This document shows, piece by piece, positions 34,459-42,329 of a DNA stretch of 64,000 nucleotides. Origin of the DNA: JAKFDK01 sp036676195 (lineage in GTDB: Bacteria > Bacillota > Sulfobacillia > Symbiobacteriales > ZC4RG38); NCBI GenBank assembly GCA_036676195.1, contig JAKFDK010000053.1, forward strand, positions 1 through 64,000, given 5' to 3'. Every line of letters starts with the position of its first letter. The stretch's first letter is position 1. The notes below the pieces were generated by a model. It was not told where the DNA came from. It saw only the letters and a list, made by a program, of their open reading frames with translations, and did not search any database. Both the position numbers and the translations under genes were made by a program.

Positions 34459-36186
34459 TCATTGTACAGGAACATATGTTTGATTCCGAGATCTTGGATT
34501 CGGTGCCGTTCCTTGGATCAACTTCATGTCAATGAGTTTGCTGAGAATGTGATTCACAGCTCTGCGATTCATGCCAAGTTCCCTGGATAAATCTGCAGAA
34601 CTTATGGGCCCGAGGCGGCTGACAGTCTCATACACAGGGCGATACTTTTCGGGGATACGTGCCGGCTGGACCGCACGGGCAGTTGGTTTCGTCAACTGCA
34701 TGGTTGTAGGCGTCAGTTGGTAGAAGGTACCGCCTCTGTTGCCTTTTGTTTCGACCAGGCCGGATTCGACTAACCCGCGTAGTTCCCTGGTGGTTACCCG
34801 AGCATCGACCGTGTTAAGCATCTGGTAGTCTCGGTTCACCATGTGGCCTTTTTGTCGCAAGTAGGCAAGTGCATAGCGCTGACGGTCGTTCAGGTGGGGA
34901 ATACCGGCGAATCGCTCCAACCAATTGAGGACGTCCTGTGTCAAGAGGGTATGGTTCATGAAGGTGACACGAAACGATGTTCGGTTGTCATCAAAGCGTG
35001 GAGGTGCCAGATGTGCTTGCCTCATTGCCTGCAACATGGTCTGAATGCCAGAGCCTCGGTTCTCCATGGGACCCAGATCCTCCAGCATCTTGGCAAGTAC
35101 TGGGTTGCGTGCGCTCTGCAGCCCCGGTTCGCCCAGTCTGTCGATCGTGACGGGGCCGTATAGGCCACCTGGGCTCTGAACTTCGATTCGATCGGGATAA
35201 AGCCGGATCTGAACCTGGGTGCCCAGGGCATAACGACTGTAATCTCTGTGGACCACAGCGTTAACGATCGCCTCACGGAGAGCATCAATTGGGTATTCCG
35301 GAATCTCCTGGTGAATGAGACCGGTCACTAACGTGCGGGTCTTAAGGTTTCGGTGTAACCACGACATGGCCTGTTGCAGCATGTCGACAAGGTTTCCCTC
35401 AGCCTTGTAGTTGTCCCAAAAGCGCTCAGTTACTCCTGATTCGGAGGATAGCTGGACTGTCATGGTAATCACCAGGTTCGGATAAAACTGTTGGGGGTAA
35501 CGACCGAACGTCAGCAGCCCGGCCAAGGTAGGAGTATTGGCTCCCGTCTCTCGTGTCAGGATATTTAGTGTGCGAAGTAGTCGTGGCTGGCTATCCCTCA
35601 GGTATGTGGCATCGGGTTTCCGGGACCTGAGTCTGGAGATGTATGACGTGATCAGGTCTGTGTCCAGATCATCCAGTGAAGCCTCAGGTACTGGCTGGCG
35701 GTCATCCGCTACAGGGCCACGAGAACTCAGGTAGGTGTAGATCTCGTATTCGGTCATGCGGCGATCCCCGTCACCTACACGTATGTATGCCCCACCACTC
35801 AGGCCGGCAGGTTTGTAGTAGCAAGGCTTATGTTGAGGATCCGTTTCAGGGACCTGTACGACTACGACGACCTTTTCATCTACAAGAAACGGCTGAAATT
35901 GCACCCGAACAGGAGGTTCCATGTCGGTGGCCTTCGCCCCGATATCCTTTTGGAGCTGGTCCGGGTTACCGACTCCTACGGGGGTTAAAGTCTTGTCATC
36001 GATGCCAAGGAGGATGGTGCCTCCTCCGGGACGGTTTGAAAAGGACGAGAGTGTTTCAAATAAGCGTTCGGGAGTCCCCTTTTGTGCAGCTTTACACTCT
36101 ATGTCTTCAAACTCACTGCGCCTGAGGCGCAAGTCCTCCAGGAGTGCTTCAAACTCGGACTGTGTCAGCACGAGCATCCCCGCCAT
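34459..36186 (-). CDS. AlbA_2/Schlafen-type putative transcriptional regulator
   Basis: This 575-residue protein starts with an AlbA_2 (Schlafen-like, formerly divergent AAA_4) domain: RSEFEDIECKAAQ, SSFSNRPGGGTILLGID and GGAYIRVGDGDRRM. A HATPase_c_4-type domain follows (YPIDALREAIVNAVVHRDYS, IEVQSPGGLYGPV, NRGSGIQTML). The C-terminal region contains winged-helix segments (GPISSADLSRELGMNRRAVN). Such proteins are widespread, poorly characterised and often sit in accessory or defence regions. It is convergent with the methyltransferase gene, 27 bases away. Direct repeats lie just upstream of its start, which hints at autoregulation. The base composition is visibly less GC-rich than the genes to its left. 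Confidence 0.8.
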   Translation of the reverse strand: MAGMLVLTQSEFEALLEDLRLRRSEFEDIECKAAQKGTPERLFETLSSFSNRPGGGTILLGIDDKTLTPVGVGNPDQLQKDIGAKATDMEPPVRVQFQPFLVDEKVVVVVQVPETDPQHKPCYYKPAGLSGGAYIRVGDGDRRMTEYEIYTYLSSRGPVADDRQPVPEASLDDLDTDLITSYISRLRSRKPDATYLRDSQPRLLRTLNILTRETGANTPTLAGLLTFGRYPQQFYPNLVITMTVQLSSESGVTERFWDNYKAEGNLVDMLQQAMSWLHRNLKTRTLVTGLIHQEIPEYPIDALREAIVNAVVHRDYSRYALGTQVQIRLYPDRIEVQSPGGLYGPVTIDRLGEPGLQSARNPVLAKMLEDLGPMENRGSGIQTMLQAMRQAHLAPPRFDDNRTSFRVTFMNHTLLTQDVLNWLERFAGIPHLNDRQRYALAYLRQKGHMVNRDYQMLNTVDARVTTRELRGLVESGLVETKGNRGGTFYQLTPTTMQLTKPTARAVQPARIPEKYRPVYETVSRLGPISSADLSRELGMNRRAVNHILSKLIDMKLIQGTAPNPRSRNQTYVPVQ

Positions 36187-36211
36187 TCAGTGCGCTTTAC
36201 GTCCACTTACA

Positions 36212-36268
36212 ACTATCTTACCACACGGAAACAACATCTTTACGCATCTTGCCACTATCTTACCACAC
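36212..36268. repeat. Direct repeats upstream of the AlbA_2 gene (operator-like)
   Basis: ACTATCTTACCACAC occurs exactly twice, at 36212-36226 and 36254-36268, 42 bases apart (about four helical turns). A variant, GCATCTTGCC, lies between them at 36244-36253. The set is 26-82 bases before the AlbA_2 start, where an operator would be expected. Confidence 0.65.
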
Positions 36269-36284
36269 TCGGCTTTACCTTTTC

Positions 36285-36348
36285 AAAGGACCTCCTGAAG
36301 TACCGAAGGGTGTCTGGACAACACCTTTTGTACCAGGAGGTCTTTTTT
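36285..36348 (+). repeat. Long imperfect inverted repeat with T6 tail
   Basis: AAAGGACCTCCTGAAGTACC on the left arm and GTACCAGGAGGTCTTTTTT on the right arm form a hairpin of about 28 bp; the innermost part pairs GGGTGT with AACACC around CTGGAC. The nine-base segment GACCTCCTG (36289-36297) pairs exactly with 36334-36342. A T6 run follows, so it can act as a terminator or attenuator ahead of the DUF488 gene. A related block, GGAACAAAAGGTATAAC, recurs at 36403-36419. Confidence 0.7.
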
Positions 36349-36470
36349 CTGGTCAACCAGGATCTACAGCATGCCAGGACTGCGTGAGTCGCAGATGTGC
36401 AGGGGAACAAAAGGTATAACAACTGACCCGGCTGAACAGTACATGAAGCAAATCCGAACGGAGGAGTGCC

Positions 36471-36917
36471 ATGGCTCGCAAGTTGTGCACCATCGGCTTC
36501 TCTCAGAAGAGCCTGCGTCATTTTGTGCAACTCTTACAAGCAGCAGGGGTAAACAAGCTGATTGACACGAGATTGTACAATACCTCGCAGTTGGCGGGCT
36601 TTGCCAAGAAGGACGATCTGCAGTTCGTTTGCGAAACCTTTGGCATCAAGTATGAGCATGTGGTTGACCTGGCACCTACAGATGACATTCTGAAACGGTA
36701 TAAGAAAGTAGACAAGGACTGGGCCGCGTACGAGCGTGACTTCACAAACCTGTTGGTACAACGCAACGTCATCAAGCTGTGTGCGACCGCAGTGTTCGAT
36801 CCAGGGGTCAACTGCCTGCTGTGTGCAGAGCACAAACCGCAACACTGTCACAGACGTCTGGTGGCCGAGCACCTTCAACGCGCATATCCCGATATCGAGA
36901 TTCAGCACTTAATCTAA
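36471..36917 (+). CDS. DUF488 domain protein
   Basis: This 148-residue protein begins MARKLCTIGFSQKSLRHFV and has the family hallmarks of DUF488: an early Thr-Ile-Gly-Phe segment, IDTRLYNTSQLAGFA, and the C-terminal signature CLLCAEHKPQHCHRRLVAEHL. The function is not established for the family; the Cys/His cluster suggests metal binding or a redox or nuclease-like site. The ATG has GGAGGAG six bases upstream. It is divergent from the AlbA_2 regulator, and the 284-base gap holds repeats and a long hairpin. Confidence 0.85.
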   Translation: MARKLCTIGFSQKSLRHFVQLLQAAGVNKLIDTRLYNTSQLAGFAKKDDLQFVCETFGIKYEHVVDLAPTDDILKRYKKVDKDWAAYERDFTNLLVQRNVIKLCATAVFDPGVNCLLCAEHKPQHCHRRLVAEHLQRAYPDIEIQHLI

Positions 36918-37194
36918 CCCCGAGCCCTGGTCGCCCGGGCAGAGCGCATTCCTTGCCTTGCCGCCGCAATTCCCAGCCGTTATCTTGGCGTTAACAGCGC
37001 GGACATACAATTATTTAGCAGGACTTCTATTCTGCCATATCAAATTCCTTATCCAAGAACTCGATGAGTTGATGCTGTAGCAACTGGTTATACCCTGGAA
37101 ATGCTGTAGAAACGATCTATACAGACCCAGGCGACCCCGAAAGGCCGTTTGGTCAGGGGCAGATGTCTGGGCGAACGGCGGAGGGAACAGCGGA
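36918..37194 (+). other. Gene-free gap before galU
   Basis: This 277-base stretch holds no convincing gene. TACAAT near 37004 could be a -10 element, but no well-spaced -35 is seen. Segments CCCAGG and CTGGG near 37125-37175 can pair around an inner CCCC/GGGG and may form a leader hairpin just before galU, which has GGCGGAGGG as ribosome binding site. Confidence 0.3.
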
Positions 37195-38100
37195 ATGCGT
37201 GTCCGAAAAGCCGTCATACCTGCTGCTGGGCTAGGCACTCGCTTCCTGCCGGCGACCAAGGCGCAGCCGAAAGAAATGCTGCCCATCGTGGATACCCCTA
37301 TTATTCAATATGTGGTGGACGAAGCCATTGCGGCCGGGATTGAGGACATCCTCATCGTTACCGGCCGTAACAAGCGCGCCATCGAGGACCACTTCGACCG
37401 GTCCATTGAGTTGGAAACGTTTTTGGAGCAGGGGCAAAAGGAAAAGCTGTTGCATGCCGTACGTTCCATTTCCAACATGGTCGATATCCACTTTATTCGC
37501 CAAAAGGAACCTCTGGGGCTGGGGCACGCGGTGGCCCAGGCCCGGCGGCATGTGGGTAATGAGCCCTTTGCTGTGCTGCTGGGGGACGAAGTCTTCACCG
37601 GTCGCGGCCCCTGTATCGGAGAGTTAGTCCAGCAGCATGAACAGCACGGTGGCAGTGTGATTGCTGTACGCGAGGTGCCGCTGGAACAGGTTCGGCGGTA
37701 TGGGGTCGTGCAAAGTATCCCGGCCGGTCCACGGCGCCACCGTGTGACCGAACTGATCGAAAAGCCGGAACCGGAGTTTGCCCCCTCCACCCTGGCGGTG
37801 GCGGGGCGCTATGTGCTGGAACCGGAGATCTTTCCGATTCTGGCCGATCTCCCGCCGGGTAAGAACGGCGAGATTCAGCTCACCGACGCCCTACAGATCC
37901 TGGCGCAGCGGCGGCCCATTTACGGCTACGAAACCACCTGTCACCGTTACGATGTCGGTGAGAAGCTGGGGTACCTGCAAGCCACAGTGGAATTTGCACT
38001 GCAACGGGACGATCTGGCCGAACCCTTCCGCCGGTATCTCTGTGAGTTACTCGGACTTACCGAACCCTTGTCCAGGCGAGGCTTGATCGCAGGTGATTGA
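37195..38100 (+). CDS. galU: UTP-glucose-1-phosphate uridylyltransferase
   Basis: GalU makes UDP-glucose for polysaccharide and glycolipid synthesis. The 301-residue protein has the nucleotide-binding start VIPAAGLGTRFLPATKAQPKE (the first 20 residues of that span are the signature), then IIQYVVDEAIAAGI, PLGLGHAV, LLGDEVF, ELIEKPEP and GEIQLTDALQIL. It opens the exopolysaccharide locus and overlaps the phosphatase gene by eight bases, so its product is likely made together with the tyrosine-phosphorylation control module. Confidence 0.95.
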   Translation: MRVRKAVIPAAGLGTRFLPATKAQPKEMLPIVDTPIIQYVVDEAIAAGIEDILIVTGRNKRAIEDHFDRSIELETFLEQGQKEKLLHAVRSISNMVDIHFIRQKEPLGLGHAVAQARRHVGNEPFAVLLGDEVFTGRGPCIGELVQQHEQHGGSVIAVREVPLEQVRRYGVVQSIPAGPRRHRVTELIEKPEPEFAPSTLAVAGRYVLEPEIFPILADLPPGKNGEIQLTDALQILAQRRPIYGYETTCHRYDVGEKLGYLQATVEFALQRDDLAEPFRRYLCELLGLTEPLSRRGLIAGD

Positions 38101-38809
38101 TCTACACGCCCATGTATTACCCGGGGTAGACGACGGTCCGGCCGATTTACCTGCGGCTTTGGAATTGCTTCAAGCAATGGCGGGCCAGGGTATTACCACG
38201 GTGGTTGCATCCCCACACAGTTTTGATGATCGCTACCAAAACCTCGGGCCAGCAGTTCTATCTGCAGTCGCTGATTTGCAGATGGCAGTTGATCAGGCCG
38301 GCATTCCCATCTCCGTCTTACCCGGCATGGAATTGCGGTTGCGTCCAGACCTGGCAGCGCTGCTGCGCACCGGACAGGCACTTGGAATCGCCGGCACCCG
38401 CTATGTTTGCGTTGAACTTCCACACCGAGAATATCCGTATTATACTGAACGAGCAATGTATGAACTAATGTTGGCTGGCTGGCGGCCGATTCTGAACCAC
38501 CCGGAACGAAACCGGGGCATTCAGCAGAAGCCAGGGTTACTGGAAAGGCTCGCCGATCAGGGTGTGCTGGCCATGGTCACGGCTGCCAGCCTGCTCGGGC
38601 AGTTTGGCCCGGTAGCTGAACAACTGGCCGGGCAGTTTCTGCAGTCCGGCGCCGCCACCATGGTGGTGTCAGATGCGCACGACGTAAAACGCCGGGCACC
38701 TCTGCTCAGGGAGGCCCTGGAACGGGCCCGTGCCTACGGCAAAGGCTCGCAGGATGAGGAGCAGGATGTTCTGCGTCATAAGGTTTCTTCCGGGCCTCCG
38801 GTCCGGTAG
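38093..38809 (+). CDS. cpsB: CpsB/YwqE-type tyrosine-protein phosphatase (PHP family)
   Basis: CpsB dephosphorylates the BY-kinase that controls capsule or exopolysaccharide chain synthesis. The 238-residue metal-dependent PHP protein has IDLHAHVLPGVDDGPAD, ASPHSFDDRY, LPGMELRLRPD, NHPERNRGI and VVSDAHDVKRR, covering the expected metal-binding His and Asp residues. It starts with GTG inside the end of galU (GTGATTGA). The cognate Wzz-type modulator and kinase follow, separated by the SLH-protein gene. Confidence 0.92.
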   Translation: MIDLHAHVLPGVDDGPADLPAALELLQAMAGQGITTVVASPHSFDDRYQNLGPAVLSAVADLQMAVDQAGIPISVLPGMELRLRPDLAALLRTGQALGIAGTRYVCVELPHREYPYYTERAMYELMLAGWRPILNHPERNRGIQQKPGLLERLADQGVLAMVTAASLLGQFGPVAEQLAGQFLQSGAATMVVSDAHDVKRRAPLLREALERARAYGKGSQDEEQDVLRHKVSSGPPVR

Positions 38810-38841
38810 AGCAAGATAAAGTTTCAGGAGGTGACATAAGG

Positions 38842-39537
38842 TTGAAGCGTTTCTATGCGACTCTGGTTGCAGCTTCCCTGGTCTTGTCTACGGCGGTGCC
38901 GGTCTTGGCCGCGTCGGTGACGGATTCTGTTTATGGTCCGCCCCCGCCCGTATGCGGAGCAGGCGAAACCCTGGTGGGTTCTTCCTGCCGCCCGAAGGAC
39001 GTGCCGGTAGATAACTTTGCCGTGCACTCTATCGCCAACATGGTAAAGTCCGGAATCATGAAGGGCGATACCCAGGGCAACTTCATGCCTGAGAAGAAAC
39101 TCAACAAGGGCGAAACGGTAACGGTTATGTTGCGGGTGCTGGGAATCCAGCCTGAAGTGGGCAAGGATCAGCAGCACTGGGCTGCTCCGGCGCTGGAACT
39201 GGCCAAGCAGGCCGGGCTGGTAGAGGAGCCCAAGACCGAGACTGAGCCCGGGGCTGAGCCGGAAAAGGCTGCGGAAGTAGAAGCGGAAAAGCCCATGACC
39301 CGGGCGGACATGGCGGTGATCATCGCCAAGGCGCTGAAGATTGAGCCGATCACTGAGGCGCCCCCGTGGTATGACGCTCAGGAACTTGACTCCGGCGTGC
39401 AGGGCTACCTGGCTGCTCTTTACAAGGCGGGGGTGTTCAAGGGTTACCCCGACAACACTTTCAAGCCCGGCCAAACCCTGACCCGAGCCGAGTTGGCCAT
39501 TCTGGTTGACCGGATTTTGGCCAGGTTCAAGCAGTAA
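38842..39537 (+). CDS. Secreted SLH-domain protein
   Basis: The TTG at 38842 follows CAGGAGGTGA. The 231-residue product has a signal peptide (MKRFYATLVAASLVLSTAV, cleavage near VLAAS). The mature region carries S-layer-homology-type repeats: about 52-95 (FAVHSIANMVKSGIMKGD), a degenerate one at about 110-165 interrupted by a Glu/Pro/Lys-rich linker, and a clear one at the end (YLAALYKAGVFKGYPDNTFK, then TLTRAELAILVDRI). SLH domains bind pyruvylated secondary cell wall polymer. No other domain is present, so it may be a small wall-anchored partner of the polysaccharide machinery. Its place between phosphatase and Wzz genes is unusual. Confidence 0.85.
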   Translation: MKRFYATLVAASLVLSTAVPVLAASVTDSVYGPPPPVCGAGETLVGSSCRPKDVPVDNFAVHSIANMVKSGIMKGDTQGNFMPEKKLNKGETVTVMLRVLGIQPEVGKDQQHWAAPALELAKQAGLVEEPKTETEPGAEPEKAAEVEAEKPMTRADMAVIIAKALKIEPITEAPPWYDAQELDSGVQGYLAALYKAGVFKGYPDNTFKPGQTLTRAELAILVDRILARFKQ

Positions 39538-39544
39538 AGCGGTT

Positions 39545-39577
39545 ACGGGCCGGCGGCGTCAGTACCCGCCGGCCCGT
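39545..39577 (+). terminator. 12-bp GC hairpin after the SLH gene
   Basis: ACGGGCCGGCGG (39545-39556) pairs with CCGCCGGCCCGT (39566-39577). There is no T-run, so it may be a partial terminator or an mRNA stabiliser between the SLH gene and wzz. Confidence 0.4.
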
Positions 39578-39609
39578 GACCGGCCCCGCAGCTAGGAGGC
39601 ACTATTTAC

Positions 39610-40386
39610 ATGGAATTGCGGGAGTACCTGGCGGTTATGCGCCGGCGCTTGTGGATTCTGCTGGCGGTGCCCACGGTGGCGGCGCTGACGGCAGCGCTCC
39701 TGAGTTTATTCGCTATGAAACCGGTCTATGAGGCCAGCACAACGCTTTGGGTAATAAAGCAAGAGGCCGCCAGCCTTGACTACACCACGCTCCTATTAAA
39801 CCGGAACCTGGTCAAGACTTATGGTGAAGTGGCCCAGAGCCGGGCGGTCATGCAGGCGGTCATGAACAAGCTCCGCCTATCGGAGTCGTTGGGGGAATTA
39901 CAAAAACGCATTCAGGTTACGCCGGTGCGTGATACAGAGATTATTGAAATTACGGTTCAGGACGGCGAGGCCAAGCGGGCCGCTGACATCGCCAATGCTG
40001 TCGCCGCTACCTTTACAGACGAAATCGGCAAATTTATTCGCCTGGACAACGTTCGGGTGGTGGACCCCGCCGTAGTGCCCCTCACTCCGGTCAAGCCCCG
40101 CCCGTTGCTCAATACAGCCATAGCCCTGGTCCTGGGCGCCATGGCCGCCGTGGGCCTGACCTTCCTGTTGGAATCCCTGGATGTCACCATCCGCACGCCA
40201 GAGGACGCCGAACGGCATCTGGGTCTGCCGGTGCTGGGGATGATTCCGCTTATAGCCCCGGTGGAAATGGAGTCGGAGCAGGGTGCTGGTGCGGATCCGG
40301 CGACCCGATCGCGCCGGCGGCGCTCGGCTCACGGCCAGGAAATGTCGGCGAGCATGGACATGGCAGCGGGGGGTGACCGCCAGTGA
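39610..40386 (+). CDS. Wzz/CapA-type polysaccharide co-polymerase (kinase activator)
   Basis: This 258-residue membrane protein controls polysaccharide chain length and activates the partner BY-kinase. It starts MELREYLAVMRRRLWIL, with a first transmembrane helix at about 15-38. A periplasmic-type loop contains a Wzz segment (VKPVYEAS-like KPVYEASTTLWV). The Pro-rich second helix is at about 160-190 (PVVPLTPVKPRPLLNTAIAL, spanning the PxxP signature), followed by a cytosolic tail (VTIRTPEDAERHLGLPVLG). In Firmicutes this modulator is separate from the kinase, as here; the two genes overlap by four bases (GTGA). Confidence 0.9.
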   Translation: MELREYLAVMRRRLWILLAVPTVAALTAALLSLFAMKPVYEASTTLWVIKQEAASLDYTTLLLNRNLVKTYGEVAQSRAVMQAVMNKLRLSESLGELQKRIQVTPVRDTEIIEITVQDGEAKRAADIANAVAATFTDEIGKFIRLDNVRVVDPAVVPLTPVKPRPLLNTAIALVLGAMAAVGLTFLLESLDVTIRTPEDAERHLGLPVLGMIPLIAPVEMESEQGAGADPATRSRRRRSAHGQEMSASMDMAAGGDRQ

Positions 40387-41078
40387 GCACAGGCACCCTG
40401 GACAACAAACTGGTGACCATCCTGGCCCCAAGTGAACCGGCGGCGGAAGCTTACCGGGTATTGCGCACCAACCTTCAGTTCATGGGCCTGGACAAGCCCC
40501 TGCAGGCCGTGGCGATAACCAGCGCCACCCCAAGCGAAGGCAAGAGCCTGACCTGCGCGAACCTGGCGGCGGCGTTTGCCCAGGCCGGTCAGCGGGTGTT
40601 GCTGGTGGATGCCGACCTGCGGCGCCCGACCCAGGCCAAACTGTTTGGCCTGAACCGCCGGGCCTGGGGTGGCCTGACTACGGTGCTGGCTGGCACCCAG
40701 GAGTTGGCTGAGGCGGTGCAGGAGACGCCGGTTCCGGGCCTATCCCTGCTGGCCAGCGGCCCGATCCCACCCAACCCGGCGGAGATGCTGGGCGCCCAGC
40801 GGATGACAGACCTGCTGGAGAAGATGAAGGCCCAGTGGGACCTGGTGATTGTAGACACACCTCCGGTACTAGCGGTGGCGGATGCGAGCATTCTGGCACC
40901 CAGGTTAGACGGAGTGATTCTGGTAGTCCGAGCTGGCCAGGTGAGCTACCCGCAGGCTAAACGGGCGAAGGAAGCGCTGGATGCAGTCAAGGCTCGGATG
41001 CTGGGTACCGTGGTGGACGGCGTCCAGTCCCAGGGCAGGGATGGATACTATTACTACTATTATTACGGCCGATCCTGA
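40383..41078 (+). CDS. cpsD: CpsD/YwqD-type bacterial tyrosine kinase (BY-kinase)
   Basis: BY-kinases autophosphorylate on a C-terminal Tyr cluster and regulate polysaccharide polymerisation and export. The 231-residue protein has Walker A ATPSEGKSLTCANLA, Walker A' VLLVDADLRRPTQ and Walker B LVIVDTPPVLAVAD. It ends in a run of seven consecutive tyrosines followed by GRS, an especially dense phosphorylation cluster. GTG 40383 overlaps the Wzz-type gene, and the CpsB phosphatase lies upstream. A 108-base gap with no visible gene follows. Confidence 0.93.
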   Translation: MSTGTLDNKLVTILAPSEPAAEAYRVLRTNLQFMGLDKPLQAVAITSATPSEGKSLTCANLAAAFAQAGQRVLLVDADLRRPTQAKLFGLNRRAWGGLTTVLAGTQELAEAVQETPVPGLSLLASGPIPPNPAEMLGAQRMTDLLEKMKAQWDLVIVDTPPVLAVADASILAPRLDGVILVVRAGQVSYPQAKRAKEALDAVKARMLGTVVDGVQSQGRDGYYYYYYYGRS

Positions 41079-41186
41079 TATGGCCGAGGTGGACCGCCGG
41101 GCTTGTTCGACGATTGCGCCACTTGCTGCACTTACTACTATTCGAAGCGGGCAGCATCTTTCTCGGCGGACTAAGGGGGAAGAGGG

Positions 41187-42296
41187 TTGCGTACTTCTGC
41201 TGTCATCATGGCCGGCGGGCGCGGGGAGCGTTTCTGGCCCAGCAGCCGGGAGGACCGGCCGAAACAGTTCCTCTCCTTCAACGGCAAGAAGTCACTTCTT
41301 CAGCGCACGGTAGGACGGCTGCAGGGGCTGTGCGGGCCGGAGTCGACCTGGGTGGTGACCCGGCAGGACTACGCTGACTTGGTCCAGGCGCAACTGCCTG
41401 ACATTCCGCACGAGAAGATCATTCTCGAGCCCCAGGGGCGCGACACGGCGGCGTGCATCGCACTGGCCACTGCATACGTGGGCCGCAGTGATCCGGATGC
41501 GGTGATGATTGTGCTCCCGGCTGACCACCTCATTCTCCAGGAGGAAGAATTCCGGGATACGGTTCGCAGAGCCGTGCATGCAGCTTGGGAAAGCGAAGGC
41601 CTGGTTACCCTGGGCATCCGCCCGACTCGTCCGGAGACGGGGTACGGGTATATCCGGGTGGGCGCCCGCTGGGGTGACGGTAGCGATACCTACCGGGTGG
41701 CAGCCTTTACAGAAAAGCCGCCCCGGGAGCGGGCGTTGGCCTACCTGAACAGCGGCGAGTACCTGTGGAACAGCGGCATCTTTATATGGAAGGTTTCGGC
41801 CATCCGGCGGGCGCTGGTCCGGCATCTGCCAGGGGTGATGGAGGCGCTCGCCCCCCTGGGGGAGGCCGTTGGAACGGCGCACGAGGCCGAACTGCTCTCT
41901 CGGATCTACCCGACCGTGCCTAAGATCTCCATTGACTATGGGGTCATGGAGAAGGCGGACAACGTCCTGGTGATTCCGGCGGACTTCGGTTGGGACGACC
42001 TGGGGACGTGGGCCGCACTGGAGCGGGTAGTCCCGGCAGACCAGCAAGGAAACATTATCACCGGTCAGGTGCTGGCGGTGGATACCGCGGGCAGCATTCT
42101 TCAAAGCGACCAGGGCCACAGACTGCTGGTTGCGTTCGGTGTCTCGGACCTTGTGGTGGTGGATACGCCAGACGTGGTCCTGGTGGCAGACAAGGCCAGG
42201 GCCACTGACCTGAAGGCGGTCGTCGGGCGGCTGGAGGCGGAGGGACTGAAGCAGCACCTGCGAACCCCTATATCGGCGCTCACTGACGATGACTGA
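41187..42296 (+). CDS. manC: Mannose-1-phosphate guanylyltransferase
   Basis: ManC makes GDP-mannose from GTP and mannose-1-phosphate. The 369-residue protein has the nucleotidyltransferase start VIMAGGRGERFWPSSR, then RPKQFL, LEPQGRDTAACIALA, VLPADHLI, FTEKP and YLWNSGIFIWK, plus the C-terminal beta-helix part (DFGWDDLGTWAAL). It lacks the phosphomannose isomerase domain of bifunctional ManC; a separate ManA is encoded at 62-63 kb. The start is TTG after GGGGGAAGAGGG. It feeds Gmd and Fcl at 59-61 kb. Confidence 0.93.
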   Translation: MRTSAVIMAGGRGERFWPSSREDRPKQFLSFNGKKSLLQRTVGRLQGLCGPESTWVVTRQDYADLVQAQLPDIPHEKIILEPQGRDTAACIALATAYVGRSDPDAVMIVLPADHLILQEEEFRDTVRRAVHAAWESEGLVTLGIRPTRPETGYGYIRVGARWGDGSDTYRVAAFTEKPPRERALAYLNSGEYLWNSGIFIWKVSAIRRALVRHLPGVMEALAPLGEAVGTAHEAELLSRIYPTVPKISIDYGVMEKADNVLVIPADFGWDDLGTWAALERVVPADQQGNIITGQVLAVDTAGSILQSDQGHRLLVAFGVSDLVVVDTPDVVLVADKARATDLKAVVGRLEAEGLKQHLRTPISALTDDD

Positions 42297-42329
42297 GCCC
42301 CCAATTTATACCGTTGGTGGTGAACGTCC

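Noticed and set aside
41079..41186. Possible small gene between the BY-kinase and manC
   Set aside because: Short frames here continue into manC in other phases and have no ribosome binding site or recognisable features.
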